Of a stretch of DNA of 64,000 nt, positions 45,701 to 54,588 are shown one piece after another. Origin of the DNA: Hydrogenophaga sp. Lineage in GTDB: Bacteria; Pseudomonadota; Gammaproteobacteria; Burkholderiales; Burkholderiaceae_C. Numbering within the stretch: the stretch's first letter is position 1; every line of letters starts with the position of its first letter. The stretch lies in the NCBI GenBank assembly GCA_030682835.1, contig JAUXNG010000075.1, positions 1-64,000 of the forward strand, given 5' to 3'. A program made the translations under genes and the position numbers. The notes beneath the pieces were generated by a model. It ran no database searches. It worked only from the letters and a program-made list of their open reading frames with translations, and was not told the origin of the DNA.

Positions 45701-46243
45701 GACCAGTGCCACGGCGCGTGCATCGTCTTCCAGCAGTTCGTATTGCGCGGGCAGCCGCAGCTCTTGCAGCACCGACAGGGGCGCGCCGCGCAACAGGGCC
45801 GCGAACCAGCTGTGGAAGGTGCGCACCTGCACCGGACGGCCCAGCGCGGTCACGCGCTGATGCAGGCCGCGCAGCTCGTCGACCCGTCGGGCGGCTTCGG
45901 CCGCGCTCATGCCGCGCGTGATCAGGGCTTCCACCAGCTCGGCATCGGGCAGGCTGGCGCAGCGGCGCATCTCGGCGTTGAGGCGGTCGCGCATTTCACC
46001 CGCCGCCTTCTTGGTGAAGGTGATGGCCAGGATGTCCTGCGGTGCGCAGCCGTCGAGCAGCGCGCGCAGGATGCGCGACACCAGCATCCAGGTCTTGCCG
46101 GCGCCGGCACAGGCCTCCACCGCCACGCTGCGAGCGGGGTCGCAAGCCAGGGCGTAGAAGGCTTCACGGGCGACCTGCGAGCCGTTGATGCGGTAGGCCG
46201 CCTCCAGGGCTTGGGGCGCCGCACAGGTATCCGGGGGGTTCAT
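42791..46243 (-). CDS. addA: AddA-type UvrD helicase/nuclease subunit (double-strand break repair)
   Basis: ATP-dependent helicase-nuclease of 1150 residues, half of AddAB, which processes DNA ends for RecA. Walker A is EACAGAGKTWMLVSRILRALL near residue 45. UvrD motifs VLIDEFQDTNPLQWQSLYGW, FLVGDPKQSIYRFRRAEP and LLTIHGAKGLEAHTVLL follow, then YVALTRAEERLVLS. A C-terminal nuclease domain ends with WWVLDFKSAERPQDQPG (PD-(D/E)XK-like Asp and Lys). The start at 46243 overlaps the addB stop (ATGA). Together with addB it probably replaces RecBCD in this organism. Confidence 0.9.
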   Translation of the reverse strand: MNPPDTCAAPQALEAAYRINGSQVAREAFYALACDPARSVAVEACAGAGKTWMLVSRILRALLDGCAPQDILAITFTKKAAGEMRDRLNAEMRRCASLPDAELVEALITRGMSAAEAARRVDELRGLHQRVTALGRPVQVRTFHSWFAALLRGAPLSVLQELRLPAQYELLEDDARAVALVWPRFYAALAASPQDRADFMDCVAEHGRHQTLKALLNALQKRVEFALADAAGVVEASVQTFGALHPQWQALPSPELSLASASARDRWHAWARALATETNKTPKAAATAVIDAFLLPDDLGHMARRFALLRKAFFVAGDDRLTNHLAKYPAAQEAEAELQALCAARRQHLAWLHHQRMARLTRVLLAAYAELKRERGWVDMNDVEGAAQRLLGDPELSGWMQQRLDARVRHVLIDEFQDTNPLQWQSLYGWLSSYAGAGPGEAPCVFLVGDPKQSIYRFRRAEPQVFKAAQAFVVQGLSGALLSCDHTRRCARSVVDALNGAMLAAVQSGEYGSAYRAHTTQSTEPGAVLALPQLPRSLRERDGGTAGVEPVWRDSLNTPRVLPEDTMSALEAGQAADWIADEITSGRVQPGGVMVLSRRRERLGWMFEALQERGIASEQPEKLDLCDAPAVQDVVALLDSLVSPRHDLSLARALRSPIFGWDDAALAQLARLRQRMNPRGASETSSSSTGASTRVQLAWWDVLQRHAAPLSSSDAAGQWVDDAGAFEPVHDLMRETARRLALYRQWVQTLPPHDALSAIYEDSDLLARFAQAVPATQRPAVLAQLRDLLAQSLAQEGGRFLTAYRLVRALKAGGIKATPTPSPGAVRLLTIHGAKGLEAHTVLLLDTDAGPSRPDSMGVLVDWPGEDAVPRRFVFLASEKAPPACAQSALLLEQQARALEELNALYVALTRAEERLVLSSFEPHQRSSTTTWYQRLHALATPMEAPLPATPAAEHAEAADFALPTLPVVALSRLFTAAQAPSASEQHPAQPEDDSAARSGLALHRLLQWVPTPAHGFEWSPMHLRAASREFGLGALEEQALHSAARHMITGPAAWAWDSQVVDSCGNEVELFHQGELLRLDRLVRHRAAGHWWVLDFKSAERPQDQPGLVAQMLRYREALAAAQPGAVVRLAFINPLGELIELAADPATA

Positions 46244-48945
46244 CCGGCTCTCCAGAAATCTTTGCGGCACAGGCCACGCGCGTCACAGTGGTCACACACC
46301 CGGCCTTCACCCAGCGCCGGCAAGGGTTGCCCGGCGGCGATGCGTGCCATGTCGTGCGCCAGCCCTTCGCGCAACTGCTCGCGCGCCCACAGCACGTCGG
46401 GCTGCTCGATGAGCTGCGTGGGGCGGTCCTTGGCGCTGTCGCCGCGCTTGTCGGTGATGCTGAGATAGGCAGCGCGTACGTTCTCGTCGGGCAGCAGGGC
46501 CGCGTAGAACGCGAGCTGGGTGTCTTCCAGCGCTTCCTTCACGCGCTCGCCGGTGGTCGCGCGCGATTCGGTCTTGTAGTCGATCACGAACGGTATCGGG
46601 CCCTCGGGGCTGGGCTGGCGGTCGATGCGGTCGAGCTTGCCGTACAGCCGCCAGTCACCCGCCTGCGCGCTCAGTGCCGCCTCGGCCTGCTCGAAGCGTG
46701 GGCCGGCCTGGTGCTCGCTGGCTTCGTAGCTGGCCAGCCAGTCCAGATAGCCTTCGCGCAGCGCCGGCCAGACCGCGTGGTAGGGCAGAAAGCCGGCACC
46801 GCCCTCGCCCGCGTCCAGCCCCATGGCCGCTGCAGTGTCCTGGGCCAGCCGGTCCAGCGTGACGCGGTCGGCGTCGCGCCCAAGCCGGGCATCAGCGCGC
46901 TGCTCATGAAACTCCCGCAGCACGGCATGCAACCAGTTGCCCATGTCGCGCTGGTCGGGCTCGTCTTCGAGTTCGGGTGCGTCCGACAGCCGCAACTGCC
47001 GCAGGGCAAAGAAGCGGTAGGGACAGTTGCGCAGGTCCTGGTAGGCGCTGGCCGACAGGGCCTCGGGCAACAGGTCCCCCGCCACCGGCGCCGGGCGCTC
47101 GGTGGGCTGGGGCCTGAGCCAGCGTGGCGGGCGGGGATCTGGCGCCAACGAACGGCCCGGTGCGCCCCCCGCCGCCAGCAATGCCTGTATCCAGGGGCTG
47201 GGCAACACGGCTTCCCCCCGCTCCTGCGTGCGCCAGAGCAGATCCAGCTCGGGCATGCACAGGGCCGTCTGCCAGGCCTGCCAGGCCGCCTGCGCCACGG
47301 CTTCGCGCGAAGGCAGGCCGAGCGCTTCGCGTTGCGGGGCGGTCCACTGGCCGGGCAGTTCCGGGCTCGGGGTGAGGTGCACCTCGTCGCAGCCAGGCAC
47401 CACGGTGGCGGCGAAATGGCGCCCGAGCAGCTGCGCCAGCGGAAGGATGACCACCGAGGCATCGCCCTCGGCGCGCGCCATGAAGCTGCCACCTTCGAGC
47501 ACCTCGCGCACCCAGGCGGTGAAGCCCGCCAGCGAAAGCCGACCAGCCGCCGGACCCGGGCGACGGGCTGGCGAAGGCGACGCAGCGTCAGCCGCACGGG
47601 CCGCGGCGTCCCCGCCCACCTCGTCACCGACGCCCTGCAGTTCCTGGGCTGCACCCTCCTCCAGCCGGAGGGTCTGCACGATCTGCACGCCCGCCGGATC
47701 GTCCAGCAAGCCGTACCACAGGCCACTGGCCTGCAGGGCCGCGCGCACCGCGTCCAGCCACTGGGGCAATGAACGCGTGGCGTGCAGGCCTTCAAGCAGC
47801 GGCGCCAGCCCGGGCGGCATCACGCCAGCGAGCCGTGGCGAAGACAGCGCAGCGCGCCACATCGACACCCCTGCCTCCCGGGCCAGCTGCTCCAGCGCCA
47901 GCACCTGGGCTTCGGTCCAGGCCGGCGCGAGCTTGAGCAGATCCAGCACATCGTCCATGCGCGCCCGGGGTGCCGCCGCCCGCAGCAGACTCATCAGGCG
48001 GGCCGCCGAGTGCGTGGTCGACAGCTTCCAGCCCGTCTCGTCGCGCACGGGCAGCCCGGCGGCCACCAGCATCGCACTCACGCGCCGGGTGAGCAGACGG
48101 TCGTTCGCCACCAGCGCCACGGGCAAGCGCCCGCTCGCCACTTGATCGAGCACACACGCAGCAGCTCGCTGGGCTTCGTCTTCCAGATCTTCGCAGGCGT
48201 GCAGACTCGCGCGTGATGCGTCACGCGGGCTGTCCTCAAGCGCGTCATGCAGTCCCAGGACCGCCGCGCGCGGCCCCCAATGCGCCACAAGGGCCATGGC
48301 CAGCGGATCGTGCTGAAAACCGGGCAGCACCACCAGCGCATCGGCCACCACACCCGGCTGTGCGAGCGCGCCCCACAGCACATCGGTGGCATAGGAAGAG
48401 GTGCTGGCCCAGGCCAGTGCGAGCGATCCCAGCAGGCCTTCCCACTGCAGGGCCGGCGCCCCCTGGGCCAGCGCTTCAGCCCGTGGCGCGGCCCAGGCCA
48501 GTCGCTGGTCGGGCGGTACGGCGGCGGCCAGTGGTGCCAGCTGGCGCGCCGCCTCCACCAGCCGGGTCACCATCACGGCTCGCAAGGCCGGGTCCAGCCG
48601 GGGCGGCGTCACCCTGTCGATGAAGGCCGACGCCACCAGGCTGTCGCGCGCAGTGTCCATGCTCAGATCGATGGGGCCGGGCAGGTGGGGTTGCAGTGAG
48701 GCCGCCCAGTTGCGCGTGGACTCGAACCTCGGCGTAAAACCGCTGGGATGTGTGAGCGCCCAGGCCCGACGCCCGGTCTCCATGAGCTGCGCATACGGCA
48801 CCAGCACCAGCGTGCGGGAGGGCGTCGCCTGACGCTCGGCCATGGCCGAGTCCAGGGCGCGCACCACCGCGGCCCAGCGTGCGGCCGACGAATGGGGATC
48901 GGCGCTGGAGAAGGAAACGGGGGCAGGCGCGGCGGTCAGGGACAT
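46240..48945 (-). CDS. addB: AddB-type nuclease subunit (PD-(D/E)XK, iron-sulfur)
   Basis: 901 residues; partner of AddA, with an inactivated helicase-like N-terminal region and a C-terminal RecB-type nuclease. The nuclease motif is PFVIDYKTESRATTGERVKEAL. The iron-sulfur cysteines are the one in LRNCPYRFFALRQL and the C-terminal cluster CDHCDARGLC, as in AddB proteins. First gene of the pair and coupled to addA. Transcribed away from trxA. Confidence 0.88.
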   Translation of the reverse strand: MSLTAAPAPVSFSSADPHSSAARWAAVVRALDSAMAERQATPSRTLVLVPYAQLMETGRRAWALTHPSGFTPRFESTRNWAASLQPHLPGPIDLSMDTARDSLVASAFIDRVTPPRLDPALRAVMVTRLVEAARQLAPLAAAVPPDQRLAWAAPRAEALAQGAPALQWEGLLGSLALAWASTSSYATDVLWGALAQPGVVADALVVLPGFQHDPLAMALVAHWGPRAAVLGLHDALEDSPRDASRASLHACEDLEDEAQRAAACVLDQVASGRLPVALVANDRLLTRRVSAMLVAAGLPVRDETGWKLSTTHSAARLMSLLRAAAPRARMDDVLDLLKLAPAWTEAQVLALEQLAREAGVSMWRAALSSPRLAGVMPPGLAPLLEGLHATRSLPQWLDAVRAALQASGLWYGLLDDPAGVQIVQTLRLEEGAAQELQGVGDEVGGDAAARAADAASPSPARRPGPAAGRLSLAGFTAWVREVLEGGSFMARAEGDASVVILPLAQLLGRHFAATVVPGCDEVHLTPSPELPGQWTAPQREALGLPSREAVAQAAWQAWQTALCMPELDLLWRTQERGEAVLPSPWIQALLAAGGAPGRSLAPDPRPPRWLRPQPTERPAPVAGDLLPEALSASAYQDLRNCPYRFFALRQLRLSDAPELEDEPDQRDMGNWLHAVLREFHEQRADARLGRDADRVTLDRLAQDTAAAMGLDAGEGGAGFLPYHAVWPALREGYLDWLASYEASEHQAGPRFEQAEAALSAQAGDWRLYGKLDRIDRQPSPEGPIPFVIDYKTESRATTGERVKEALEDTQLAFYAALLPDENVRAAYLSITDKRGDSAKDRPTQLIEQPDVLWAREQLREGLAHDMARIAAGQPLPALGEGRVCDHCDARGLCRKDFWRAG

Positions 48946-48984
48946 GGGTCGTTTCTGTCACAATGGAACGAATCACGCCCCCAG

Positions 48985-49002
48985 GGTATGGTCAGACATA
49001 CC
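48985..49002. promoter_or_regulatory. palindrome in the addB/trxA divergent region
   Basis: GGTATG-GTCAGA-CATACC, a perfect 6-bp inverted repeat with 6-base spacer, 58 bases before the trxA start. It could be a binding site for a dimeric regulator; no regulator is identified. Confidence 0.35.
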
Positions 49003-49059
49003 GGCTAACGTTGCGTGCCCAAACTTTAACCTCCCTGTTCAACATTCTTAGGATGATTC

Positions 49060-49392
49060 ATGGCCAGCGACCTGATCAAACACGTATCCGATGCCAGCTT
49101 CCAGGCTGATGTGCTCAATGCCCAGACCCCCGTGCTGGTGGACTTCTGGGCCGAGTGGTGCGGCCCATGCAAGATGATCGCCCCGATCCTCGACGAAGTG
49201 GCCGGCTCGTACACCGGCAAACTGCAGGTGTCCAAGATGAACGTGGACGAAAACCGCGAAGTGCCGGCCAAGTTCGGCATCCGCGGCATCCCCACGCTGA
49301 TGGTGTTCAAGGACGGCCAGCTGGCCGCCACCAAGGTTGGCGCGCTGACCAAGGCCCAGCTCACCGCTTTCATCGACGCCAACCTGGCCTGA
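49060..49392 (+). CDS. trxA: thioredoxin 1
   Basis: Thioredoxin of 110 residues; reduces disulfides in cytoplasmic proteins using electrons from thioredoxin reductase. Active site [16 protein letters not shown] near residue 33, and the cis-proline loop [12 protein letters not shown]. Full length. It lies upstream of rho, an order found in many beta- and gammaproteobacteria. TTAGGATGATT before the ATG provides an AGGA Shine-Dalgarno. Confidence 0.96.
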   Translation: MASDLIKHVSDASFQADVLNAQTPVLVDFWAEWCGPCKMIAPILDEVAGSYTGKLQVSKMNVDENREVPAKFGIRGIPTLMVFKDGQLAATKVGALTKAQLTAFIDANLA

Positions 49393-49586
49393 TCGAGCCC
49401 GCCGCTGACAAGGGGCGTCCGGGTGCAACGCCCGGCCCCTGTGCAGAGCGGCCATTTTTTCCTGTCATAATTTGACAACCCGCTGGACCGACACCGTCCA
49501 GCCCTCACTTTTCGCTCCGTCCGCCATCCGGACGCCAGCGCCCCCTCCCCCGGTTACCGACTCAACTCCCTCACGGAGTGAATTCC

Positions 49587-50849
49587 ATGCACCTCAACGA
49601 ACTCAAGGCACTGCACGTGTCTGAAGTCCTCAAGCAGGCAGAAGCGCTTGAGATCGAAAACACCGGCCGCATGCGCAAACAGGAACTCATGTTTGCCATC
49701 ATCAAGAAGCGGGCCAAGGGCGGCGAGCTGGTCAACGCCGACGGCGTGCTGGAAGTGCTGCCCGACGGTTTCGGCTTCCTGCGTGCGCCCGACACCAGCT
49801 ACACCGCCAGCACGGACGACATCTACATCTCGCCCAGCCAGATCCGCCGCTTCAACCTGCACACCGGCGACATGATAGAGGGCGAGGTCCGCATTCCCAA
49901 GGATGGCGAGCGCTACTTTGCGCTGAACAAGCTCGACAAGATCAACGGCCTGCCCCCGGAGGACAACAAGCACAAGATCATGTTCGAAAACCTGACGCCC
50001 CTGTTCCCCAAGGAACAGATGCGCCTGGAACGCGACATCAAGAGCGAAGAGAACATCACCGGCCGCGTGATCGACATCATCGCGCCCATCGGCCGTGGCC
50101 AGCGCGCCCTGATCGTGGCCCCGCCCAAGAGCGGCAAGACGGTCATGATGCAGCACATCTGCCACGCCATCACGGCCAACCACCCCGAGGTGGAACTCAT
50201 GGTGCTGCTGGTGGACGAGCGCCCTGAAGAAGTGACCGAAATGCAGCGCACGGTGCGCGGCGAAGTGATCGCATCCACCTTCGACGAGCCGGCCGCCCGC
50301 CACGTGCACGTGGCCGAGATGGTGATCGAGCGCGCCAAGCGCCTGGTCGAGCTCAAGAAAGACGTGGTGATCCTGCTGGACTCGATCACCCGCCTGGCCC
50401 GCGCCTACAACAACGTGCTGCCATCCTCCGGCAAAGTGCTCTCTGGCGGTGTGGACTCCAACGCCCTGCAGCGGCCCAAGCGCTTCTTTGGCGCCGCCCG
50501 CAAGATCGAGGAAGGCGGCTCGCTGACCATCATCGCCACGGCGCTGGTCGACACCGGCAGCCGCATGGACGAGGTGATCTTTGAAGAATTCAAGGGCACC
50601 GGCAACTGCGAGATCCACCTGGACCGCCGCCTGTACGAAAAGCGCGTGTTCCCGTCGATACAGCTCAACCGCAGCGGCACCCGCCGCGAAGAACTGCTGC
50701 TGCAGCCCGAGATCCTGCAGAAGACCCGCATCCTGCGCCAGTTCATGTACAACATGGACGAGATCGAGGCCATGGAAATGGTCTTGAAGAGCATGAAGTC
50801 GACCAAGAACAACTCGGAGTTCTTCGACATGATGCGTCGGGGTGGGTGA
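49587..50849 (+). CDS. rho: transcription termination factor Rho
   Basis: Hexameric RNA helicase of 420 residues. N-terminal helix-turn region [25 protein letters not shown], the RNA-binding cold-shock-like domain with [29 protein letters not shown], then Walker [15 protein letters not shown] near residue 175, Walker [18 protein letters not shown], and the Q- and R-loop regions near [16 protein letters not shown]-type sequence. I chose ATG 49587, with GGAG upstream; a GTG nine bases earlier is possible. A dispersed repeat follows the gene. Confidence 0.97.
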   Translation: MHLNELKALHVSEVLKQAEALEIENTGRMRKQELMFAIIKKRAKGGELVNADGVLEVLPDGFGFLRAPDTSYTASTDDIYISPSQIRRFNLHTGDMIEGEVRIPKDGERYFALNKLDKINGLPPEDNKHKIMFENLTPLFPKEQMRLERDIKSEENITGRVIDIIAPIGRGQRALIVAPPKSGKTVMMQHICHAITANHPEVELMVLLVDERPEEVTEMQRTVRGEVIASTFDEPAARHVHVAEMVIERAKRLVELKKDVVILLDSITRLARAYNNVLPSSGKVLSGGVDSNALQRPKRFFGAARKIEEGGSLTIIATALVDTGSRMDEVIFEEFKGTGNCEIHLDRRLYEKRVFPSIQLNRSGTRREELLLQPEILQKTRILRQFMYNMDEIEAMEMVLKSMKSTKNNSEFFDMMRRGG

Positions 50850-50855
50850 CAGGGA

Positions 50856-50940
50856 CACCCCCCGCGCCGCCTTCGGCGTCACCCCACAGGGGGCAACACC
50901 AGCGGCCCGGCACAGCCGGTTCCGCGGTGTTCCCGGCTTG
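50856..50940. repeat. dispersed GC-rich intergenic repeat (family A, copy 2)
   Basis: Follows rho directly. Shares CCCCCCGCGCCGCCTTCGGC, then GTCACCCC-AGGGGGCAAC, and CCGGTTCCGCGGTGTTCCCG-like tail with the copy at 15008-15093. In both places it lies just after a stop codon in the same orientation. Confidence 0.8.
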
Positions 50941-50971
50941 AGGCACGGTCTCCTGCGACCATTCCTCGGGC

Positions 50972-50977
50972 TATAAT
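50972..50977 (+). promoter_or_regulatory. -10 box of the rpmE2 promoter
   Basis: Perfect TATAAT, 77 bases before the rpmE2 start. No good -35 box is seen at the right distance. Confidence 0.55.
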
Positions 50978-51054
50978 CCAAAGCTTTGCTAATTGCGACA
51001 AGTACAGTGGAATGGTTCTGCTGCGGCTGCCGCACCTGACCTCAAGGAAACGTC

Positions 51055-51336
51055 ATGAAAGACGGCATTCACCCCAACTACCGCGAAGTCTGCTTCGTGG
51101 ACCTGTCCAACGGTTTCAAGTTTGTCACCCGTTCGTGCGCCAACACCAAAGAAATGGTGAAGATGGAAGACGGCCGTGAACTGCCGCTGTACAAGCTGGA
51201 CACCTCCAGCGAGTCGCACCCGTTCTACACGGGCACGCAGAAGAGCGTGGACAACATGGGCGGCCGCGTCGAGCGCTTCCGCAACCGCTACGGCAAGGGC
51301 ACCGCTGCCGCGGCACCTGCTCCCGCAGCAGAATAA
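51055..51336 (+). CDS. rpmE2: 50S ribosomal protein L31 type B
   Basis: Ribosomal protein L31 of 93 residues. It starts [20 protein letters not shown] and contains [29 protein letters not shown], the type B (zinc-independent) form; the CxxC zinc knuckles of type A are missing. A short alanine/proline tail follows the conserved part. AAGGAAACGTC precedes the ATG. In its family this form is commonly the only L31 near rho. Followed by a strong terminator. Confidence 0.93.
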   Translation: MKDGIHPNYREVCFVDLSNGFKFVTRSCANTKEMVKMEDGRELPLYKLDTSSESHPFYTGTQKSVDNMGGRVERFRNRYGKGTAAAAPAPAAE

Positions 51337-51381
51337 GCAGACCGCCGCACGGCCTTCAGGGGCCGGTGGTTTCTGTCAAAG

Positions 51382-51410
51382 GCAGCCGGCGATCCCGGCT
51401 GCTTTTTTTT
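51382..51410 (+). terminator. Rho-independent terminator after rpmE2
   Basis: Stem GCAGCCGG (51382-51389) / CCGGCTGC (51395-51402), 5-base loop, then eight T. Textbook form. Confidence 0.92.
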
Positions 51411-51494
51411 GCCTTGGCGCCGGCGCCTGCACGGCCGAGCTCCCTCCGTCGCCGGTCCGTCGCGCCGCGCGCCCTCCCCTGTATATTTCCCTCA

Positions 51495-53234
51495 GTGAAT
51501 CCAGCGAATCCCGCCATCGTCAGCCAGTCGGCCGTGCGGCGCCTGCCCCGGCTGGCGCTCATCCTGTTCTGTGTCGCCTACGTACTGCCCGGCTTCATCG
51601 GGCGTGAGCCGTGGAAAACCGCGGACGTGACGGCCTTTGGCGTCATGCTGGAAATGGCGGCCGGGCGCACCGGCTGGTGGGATCCCCAGGTGCTGGGGAT
51701 AGCTGTGGACGAAGCGGGACCCCTGCCCTACTGGCTGGGTGCCCTCTTCATCCGGCTGCTGCCTTTTGTGCCGGCTGACTTCGCCGCACGCATACCCTTC
51801 GGGTTGCTGCTGGCCCTGGCGCTGGTGGCCACCTGGCACACCGTGTACCGCCTGGCCCGCCAGCCCGCGGCACAACCGGTGAGTTTTGCCTTCGGTGGCG
51901 AAGCGCACCCCACCGACTACGCCCGCGCAATGGCCGATGCGGGCCTGCTGGCCCTGATCGCCTGCCTGGGACTGGCGCAGCTCTCGCACGAAACCACCCC
52001 CGACCTGGCCCGGCTGGCCATGGTGTCCTGTCTGCTGTATGGCGCCAGCCGCCTGGCCCATGCGACCGATCTGCGCCAGCCCGTGCTCACGGTGGCCCTT
52101 CTGGGCGTGGCGACGCTGGCGCTCGTCTTCAGCGGTGCGCCCTGGATCGCGTTCTGGCTGGCCAGTGGCCTGCTGCTGGCCGTGTCCGTTTCTCGGCTGA
52201 GGTCTCGTCCCATGGGCGAGCCATCCAGCGGGCGCACGGCCGGGCTGGCATCAGATCCCCTGGTGTGGGCCGCCGGTGTGCTGGTGGTGGTGCTGGGTGG
52301 TGCCGCACTGGGCGGGCTGTTTCCGGCCCCGGGCTGGCAAACCGCGTGGGCGTCCATGCCCTGGGGCAGCTGGGGTCGCCTGCTGCTGTGGTTTACCTGG
52401 CCCGTGTGGCCGCTGGCGTTGTGGACGCTGTGGCGCTGGCGCCGCCAGTGGCTGCAGCCCCATGTGGCGCTTCCGCTCTGGGCCGTTCTGGTCAGCGTGA
52501 TCGACAGTGCGCAGTCGGACGAGCGCGACCGTGCGCTGCTGCTGGCCCTGCCCGCGCTCGCGGCGCTGGCCGCCTTTGCGCTGCCCACGCTGCGGCGCAG
52601 CGTGTCGGCCCTGATCGACTGGTTCACGCTGCTGTTCTTCACCGGCTGTGCACTGGTGATCTGGGTCGTGTGGTTCGCCATGCAGAGCGGCGTGCCGGCC
52701 AAGCCGGCGGCCAACGTGGCGCGGCTGGCGCCGGGTTTCGTGCCGGAGTTCGGCGTGGTGGCGTTTGTGCTGGCCACCCTCGCCACGCTTGCCTGGGTGT
52801 GGCTGGTGGCCTGGCGCGTGGGGCAGCACCGGGAAGCGATCTGGAAGAGCCTGGTGCTGCCCGCCGCCGGCAGCACGTTGTGCTGGCTCCTGCTCATGAC
52901 GCTGTGGCTGCCGCTGCTCGATTTCGGCCGCAGCTACGGCCCGCTGGCGCGCCGGATCGCCTCCCTGGCCGCGCCCGAGCGCTGCGTGCTGGTCGATGGC
53001 CTGTCGCAGGCACAGATCGCGGCGCTGCAGTACCACGGCGGCCTTGAGCTGCGGCGCAGCACCAGCGGCCCGGCGCCCGAATGCGGGACCCTGGTGGTGG
53101 CACCGGCCAGCCAGACCACGCTGGACCGCCGCGTCACACTCACCGACTGGGCCTTCAAGGCCACGGTGCGCCGCCTCACCGACAACAAGGAAAGTCTGCT
53201 GGTCTATCAGCGTGTGGGCGGCGGACCGCCCTGA
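51495..53234 (+). CDS. GT39/ArnT-like polytopic membrane protein (probable glycosyltransferase)
   Basis: 579 residues with about 11-12 hydrophobic helices and a soluble C-terminal part of about 110 residues. Opening ALILFCVAYVLPGFIGREPWKTADVTAFGVMLEMA followed by a loop and GPLPYWLGALFIRLLP resembles the first periplasmic loop of PMT/ArnT-type glycosyltransferases, which carries the acidic catalytic pair; here the loop has Glu and Asp (REPWKTADVTAFG). Such enzymes transfer sugars from lipid carriers to lipid A or proteins. GTG at 51495 fits best (protein MNPANPAIVSQ); the upstream frame runs through the terminator. Substrate unknown. Confidence 0.7.
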   Translation: MNPANPAIVSQSAVRRLPRLALILFCVAYVLPGFIGREPWKTADVTAFGVMLEMAAGRTGWWDPQVLGIAVDEAGPLPYWLGALFIRLLPFVPADFAARIPFGLLLALALVATWHTVYRLARQPAAQPVSFAFGGEAHPTDYARAMADAGLLALIACLGLAQLSHETTPDLARLAMVSCLLYGASRLAHATDLRQPVLTVALLGVATLALVFSGAPWIAFWLASGLLLAVSVSRLRSRPMGEPSSGRTAGLASDPLVWAAGVLVVVLGGAALGGLFPAPGWQTAWASMPWGSWGRLLLWFTWPVWPLALWTLWRWRRQWLQPHVALPLWAVLVSVIDSAQSDERDRALLLALPALAALAAFALPTLRRSVSALIDWFTLLFFTGCALVIWVVWFAMQSGVPAKPAANVARLAPGFVPEFGVVAFVLATLATLAWVWLVAWRVGQHREAIWKSLVLPAAGSTLCWLLLMTLWLPLLDFGRSYGPLARRIASLAAPERCVLVDGLSQAQIAALQYHGGLELRRSTSGPAPECGTLVVAPASQTTLDRRVTLTDWAFKATVRRLTDNKESLLVYQRVGGGPP

Positions 53235-53268
53235 CGCGCATGACCCCGCCGCAGAGGCGTCCGGGATT

Positions 53269-54588
53269 TCAGCCCGTCACGCGCTCACGCACCCGCGTGG
53301 CGGGCAGCACGATCAGGAAAGTGGAGCCTTCGCCCACCGTGCTCTGCACCTCCACCTGGCCGCCATGGCGCTGGGCCACGTGCTTCACGATCGCCAGGCC
53401 CAGGCCGGTGCCGCCGGTTTCGCGTGAACGGCTGCGGTCCACCCGGTAGAAACGCTCGGTCAGCCGGGGCAGGTGATCGGGCGCAATGCCGGGGCCGGTG
53501 TCGGTCACGAAGAACTCGCCACCGCCTTCGGCCCGCAGCCGCCAGCCGGCTTCGATGCGCCCGCCGCCGGGCGTGTAGCGCACCGCGTTGCTCAGCAGGT
53601 TGGACATGGCGCTGAGCAGCTCGGTCTTGGCACCCGAAACCCAGAACGCCGGCCCGGCCAGGCCACGGATCTGGTGTGGCGGGCGGGCCAGCGCCTGGCT
53701 CAGGCCCTGCGCCTCCTGCAGCACATGGGTGAGCAGTTCCTCGCTGTCGATCCACTCGCCCGGGCCGGGAACCGGACTGCCCTCCAGGCGCGACAGGGTG
53801 AGCAGATCGCTCACCAGCGTCTGCATGCGGTGCGCCTGCTGGCTCATGAGCCCAAGGTAGTGGTTGCGCTCGCCCTCTTCCAGCGGAATGCTCTGCATGG
53901 TTTCAACGAAACCGCTGAGCACCGTCAGGGGCGTGCGGATTTCGTGAGAAACGTTGGCGACAAAATCGCGGCGCATGGTCTCGGCCAGCTGCACGGCTGT
54001 CACGTCGCGCGTGAGCATGAGCTTGCGCTTCTTGCCGTAGGGGTGGATCTGCAGCGAGATCTTGCTGGGCTGGGACGGCCGGGGGCCCGGGCCATCGATC
54101 TGGATCTCGTGCCGGAAATCGCCCTGCGACAGGTAGGCCACGAACGCGGGAGCCCGCACCAGGTTGCGCACGTACTGCCCCAGGTCGCGCTCGGGCACGA
54201 AGCCCAGGTGGCTCGCGGCGGTCAGGTTCGACCATTCGATACGGCCGGTTGAGTCGAGGAGCACCACGCCGTTGGGCGAGGCCTGTATCGCGGCCAGGAA
54301 GTCGTCGAGCCGCGCTTCGCTGTTCTGCGCCTTCTTGTCGAGTTTGCGGATGTGCTTGCGACAACGGTCGGCCACGTCGCCCCAGAAACCGGCCACGTCG
54401 GGCGAGCGCTCGCCATCGGCCTTGTTGAGCCAGCGCAGCACCCGCTGGGCCCGCAGACTGTCAAACGCCACCCAGATCACACCGCCCAGCACGGCACCGG
54501 CCAGTGCCCAGTTGGCAGATGCGTGTGCCCAGCCCCAGACGCCGCCGCCCAGCATGAGCAGCAGCAGTTCGAACGCCCGGCGGATCAT
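53269..54588 (-). CDS. phoR: phosphate regulon sensor histidine kinase
   Basis: PhoR, 439 residues. N-terminal membrane helices (FELLLLMLGGGVWGWAHA and WALAGAVLGGVIWVAF), a PAS domain (ASPNGVVLLDSTGRIEWSN), HisKA with the phosphorylated histidine in FVANVSHEIRTPLTVL, and HATPase with NLLSNAVRYTPGG, DTGPGIAPDHLPRLTERFYRVD and GTGLGLAIVKHV. It phosphorylates PhoB when phosphate is scarce and is kept inactive by PstSCAB-PhoU otherwise. The start overlaps the phoB stop (ATGA). Confidence 0.95.
   Translation of the reverse strand: MIRRAFELLLLMLGGGVWGWAHASANWALAGAVLGGVIWVAFDSLRAQRVLRWLNKADGERSPDVAGFWGDVADRCRKHIRKLDKKAQNSEARLDDFLAAIQASPNGVVLLDSTGRIEWSNLTAASHLGFVPERDLGQYVRNLVRAPAFVAYLSQGDFRHEIQIDGPGPRPSQPSKISLQIHPYGKKRKLMLTRDVTAVQLAETMRRDFVANVSHEIRTPLTVLSGFVETMQSIPLEEGERNHYLGLMSQQAHRMQTLVSDLLTLSRLEGSPVPGPGEWIDSEELLTHVLQEAQGLSQALARPPHQIRGLAGPAFWVSGAKTELLSAMSNLLSNAVRYTPGGGRIEAGWRLRAEGGGEFFVTDTGPGIAPDHLPRLTERFYRVDRSRSRETGGTGLGLAIVKHVAQRHGGQVEVQSTVGEGSTFLIVLPATRVRERVTG

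Noticed and set aside
49393-49440. Terminator between trxA and rho
   Set aside because: A GC hairpin can be drawn around GGGGCGTCCGGG, but no T run follows it; the T6 at about 49454 is separated from the stem.
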